DNA from: Circinella umbellata
Taxonomy: Eukaryota > Mucoromycota > Mucoromycetes > Mucorales > Lichtheimiaceae
DNA length: 64,000 nt
Direction of reading: 5' to 3'
NCBI GenBank assembly: GCA_025093555.1
Contig: JAIWNF010000010.1
Span: 124,001-188,000, forward strand
Numbering within the stretch: position 1 is the first letter of the stretch; every line of letters starts with the position of its first letter. Under the pieces are notes generated by a model. It was given only the letters and a program-made list of their open reading frames with translations, was not told where the DNA came from and did no database searches. Position numbers and translations under genes: made by a program. Positions 61,596 through 64,000 of this stretch are shown here, in pieces.

Positions 61596-62640
61596 ATGGA
61601 TAAAGCACAAACAATGAAGGTTGCTGTTGTACAAGCTGGCACGGCATTATATGATCTGGATAAAACGCTTGAAAAACTAGAAAAATACGTGGCTGAAGCC
61701 TCAGAGCAAAATGTAGACCTTGTTGTATTTCCTGAAGCCTTTATTGGTGGTTATCCAAAATATAGTACATTTGGTATGCATATTGGTGAACGTTCTGCAG
61801 CTGGTAGAGATGAGTATTTGCAATATTACAATAATGCCATTGAAGTTCCTGGCCCTGTTACCGACAAGTTGGCTTCGTTGGCAAATCAATCCAATATGTA
61901 TATGGTCATTGGTGTAATTGAGAGAGAAGCCATAACAGGTACATTGTACTGTACCGCTATTCATATTGATCCAGCAAAAGGTTATGTAACCAAACATCGC
62001 AAGATTATGCCTACAGCTCAAGAACGTACAGTTTGGGGATTTGGTGATGGTACAACCCTTCCTGTCGTCACTTATCAACGATCACCCAATTTATCGGCAC
62101 GAGTATCAAGCACTATATGTTGGGAAAATTATGTTCCCATGCTCCGTCAGCATTATTATAATAAAGGGGTTCAAATATATTGTGCACCCACAGTTGATAC
62201 GCGTGAAGTTTGGAGTTCAACCATGACTCATATTGCTCTTGAAGGCCGTTGCTTTGTATTGTCTTCCAATCAATTTATGCACTTTAAAGATTTCCCTGAA
62301 AGTCATCCATTACCGGCCAACTCGAATCCTGAAGGCATTGCCTTGGCTGGTGGTAGTATGATTGTCAGTCCTATGGGCGAAGTTTTAGCCGGACCATTGC
62401 GTGAGAAAGAAGGTTTGCTTACTGCTGAAATTGATTTGAATGATATTATTAGGTAAGAGTATACTTCGTATGAGCTAAAGTTTTATTTCTGCTACACATA
62501 AAAACTGTACCTCTAATCTTTCTTTTTCTGGATGAATTCTATTTAGGGGCAAATTGGATATGGATAATTCTCTTACTGGACATTATTCTCGACCAGATAT
62601 TTTCAAGTTGTTCGTTAATGAACAAGGTTTCCAAGGATAA
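61596..62640 (+). CDS. Nitrilase
   Basis: Carbon-nitrogen hydrolase converting a nitrile to carboxylic acid and ammonia (or, for cyanide-hydratase relatives, to an amide). Two exons (61596-62452, 62547-62640) join in frame to 316 residues. The catalytic triad motifs are complete: Glu in VVFPEAFIGGYPK (about residue 48), Lys in VTKHRKIMPTAQER (about residue 134) and Cys in STICWENYVPMLR (about residue 172). SSTMTHIALEGRCFVLSSNQ and GGSMIVSPMGEVLAGPL follow as in branch-1 plant, fungal and bacterial nitrilases. The start gives a 7-residue lead before KVAVVQAGT. No targeting signal. It sits next to a Dal5-type permease on the same strand; a shared role in nitrogen scavenging is inference. Confidence 0.94.
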
Positions 62641-62978
62641 AAAGAAAATCTAAAACCAATTATTAGTCTTTTTTTCAGTGATCTAATGTAGAAATAATCT
62701 TTACAAACAAAAATGAGATATAAATTTTCCAATCAACCTTCATTCAACGTACAGATTCAAAAATTTATATAAACTTATATCTTTATCCGTTGGGAGGTAT
62801 ATAATTTTATCTTTTATATAATGATATAATAAAGGAAAAAAGGGAGAGTGAGATAATGTATGTAGAAGATTCGGAGTGAGCATGTGTGTTCTTCAACAAA
62901 GAAGATGTTATCAAAAAAAAAAAAAGGAAAAAATAGAAAATTGGATATATATAATAATAGAAATAATAATAAAAATGA
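62641..62978. other. Convergent 3' spacer
   Basis: 338 bp between nitrilase and FYVE-RING stop codons; AT-rich, nothing else seen. Confidence 0.5.
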
Positions 62979-64000
62979 TTAAGCAGAAATGGTTGCGTCA
63001 TAATGTACAGGACAACCTTTTCCTCGTTCTAACCAATCTGATAGACAATGACGATGATAAGAACAGAGGCATATCATTCGTGCAATTTTTTCACCTTTTG
63101 AAAAGAATAAAAAAAAGCAATAACTGTTACCGTTTTATCCTACTACACTGTCTTATTAATCTGAAAAAGTATTATATTACTTACCAGCCTTAAATTCTTC
63201 AAAACAGATAGGACATTCATAATCGATTTGAGGGGAATTTTCTGATAATTCATAAACTATAAACATCATCCAGAATTTTCAAGATGAATGAAAAGAAACA
63301 AAATTATATATATGTACTATCGTTACCAAAGGAAAAAAAATCCTAAAATATGTGTTTACCTAAATAACGAGGCGGTCGAACAGGAGGGCTTCCTGTGTTT
63401 AAGCATAATTGTAAATGCTTTTCTTGATCTTCTTTCTGCATACCCAAAAGATCTGTACCACACACAGGACATTCAGTCATTAAACTTTGCGAACTTGGAG
63501 ATCGTTTCATATGACTCATGGAAACTGGAGCTGTAGCGCGTCTTCTTGGGGACGAAGAAGAAGCAAGAACTTCTTTAATTGGTAATCGATTACATACATC
63601 ACATACTCGTTGTGGATGCACGGCGATAAGTGGATAATGAGATGGGTCAATTGCAGGGTCTTGTACGATCTCTTCTGGAGGTAAACGAATTCTATGGCTA
63701 CTACATCGATCACACACAACTAAACCACAACGTCGACAATGATGACGGCGTACAAGAAAATTAAATCGTCTATTGCATCGTCGACATTCAGATGCTTGTC
63801 GATCTTCTTCCCATACTCGTCGTGATCGTGGTGCATTATGAAGTGTATGATCAGAAGCATCGTCTCGATCATGGTTTATTGTGGTAGAATGCTGTTGGTA
63901 TTCATATGTTGTAATATTCTGTTGATTGACACTAGTTGTTCTATTGGCGGGCGAACTGGAAAGAAGCTGTTGTGATTGCTCTTCACGATTCAACTCATCA
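62979..64000 (-). CDS. FYVE-RING protein (Pib1-like E3 ligase), 5' end beyond window
   Basis: Endosome/vacuole membrane ubiquitin ligase of the Pib1 type. The visible part starts at the window edge in an open frame (DELNREEQSQQ) with no ATG inside, so the N-terminus is missing. Domains: Ser/Gln-rich lead; FYVE finger (about 63795-63570; WEEDRQASECRRCNRRFNF, RRHHCRRCGLVVCDRCSSHR, VCDVC), where RRHHCRRCG is the PI3P-binding core; a CPVCGTDL/HLQLCL zinc pair (about 63475-63390); then after two introns a C-terminal RING-H2 (YECPICFEEFKAG, then MICLCSYHRHCLSDWLERGK and GCPVH) ending at stop 62979-62981. All FYVE and RING ligands I can check are present. Confidence 0.88.

Noticed and set aside
61343..61603. 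86-codon frame before the nitrilase
   Set aside because: Mostly translated CT-rich promoter (Phe/Leu/Ser homopolymers) overlapping the nitrilase start in another frame.
63993..64000. Start codon of the FYVE-RING gene at the window edge
   Set aside because: The codon there is TTG and the frame is open to the edge, so the true start lies outside the window.

Overview
This window is nuclear DNA from a filamentous fungus, most likely an early-diverging lineage such as Mucoromycota (inference). The genome is AT-rich. Genes are compact with many short introns, mostly about 60-190 bp. The gene set is fungal: a DASH-complex Duo1, a group X hybrid histidine kinase with a pseudokinase and AAA-type ATPase, a Pib1-type FYVE-RING protein and a Dal5-type permease. 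No rRNA, intact tRNA, CRISPR, bacterial operon or viral gene was recognised. I rebuilt gene models by hand from reading frames, GT-AG (rarely GC-AG) junctions and family motifs. Exon phases were checked for most genes; those of the formin, the large kinase, eIF2D and eIF2B-epsilon were only partly checked.

Layout. 2.4-8.2 kb: formin (+). 8.5-11.2 kb: Nup120/160-like nucleoporin (-). 11.8-12.7 kb: TRAPP subunit Trs31/TRAPPC5 (+), tail to tail with eIF2D/Tma64 (-, 12.8-15.3 kb). 15.3-17.3 kb: intergenic with an inverted-repeat element. 17.3-18.2 kb: sulfotransferase-like P-loop protein (+). 18.4-20.6 kb: Ash2/COMPASS subunit (-). 21.9-23.0 kb: SAP-domain, probably mitochondrial, membrane protein (+). 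23.3-24.2 kb: Nudix CoA pyrophosphatase-like enzyme (-). 24.5-25.7 kb: four-TM LAPTM4-like PPxY protein (+). 26.1-35.2 kb: giant hybrid histidine kinase (+), tail to tail with DASH Duo1 (-, 35.3-36.1 kb). 37.5-40.0 kb: AT-hook protein with four CPYKxC zinc-finger modules (+). 40.6-43.2 kb: TBC Rab-GAP (-). 45.3-48.2 kb: eIF2B epsilon (+). 48.5-49.2 kb: RNA polymerase I subunit Rpa12 (-). 49.6-50.0 kb: pogo/Tc1-like MITE. 50.6-51.5 kb: secreted His/Pro repeat protein (-). 54.0-56.5 kb: monocarboxylate-type MFS transporter (-). 58.2-60.4 kb: Dal5-type MFS permease (+). 61.6-62.6 kb: nitrilase (+). 63.0-64.0 kb: FYVE-RING protein (-), running off the right edge.

Most genes are unrelated housekeeping functions: cytoskeleton, nuclear pore, vesicle tethering, translation initiation, chromatin, Pol I, kinetochore and endosome. 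They are packed mainly as convergent or divergent neighbours. The right-hand transporter/transporter/nitrilase trio is the only stretch with a plausible shared metabolic theme, uptake and hydrolysis of nitrogenous carbon compounds, and that is inference.

The most novel item is the gene at 37.5-40.0 kb. It repeats a module of zinc finger plus beta-rich linker plus SR-SL-EGT tail four times, and all ten of its introns are in phase 1, as expected for growth by duplication of symmetric exons. Other points of note: three GC-AG introns, 18- and 20-nt microexons, two MFS genes with reading-frame problems, a metazoan-type LAPTM4-like protein, a secreted HHGGHR/poly-Pro repeat protein, and two non-autonomous transposon-like elements.
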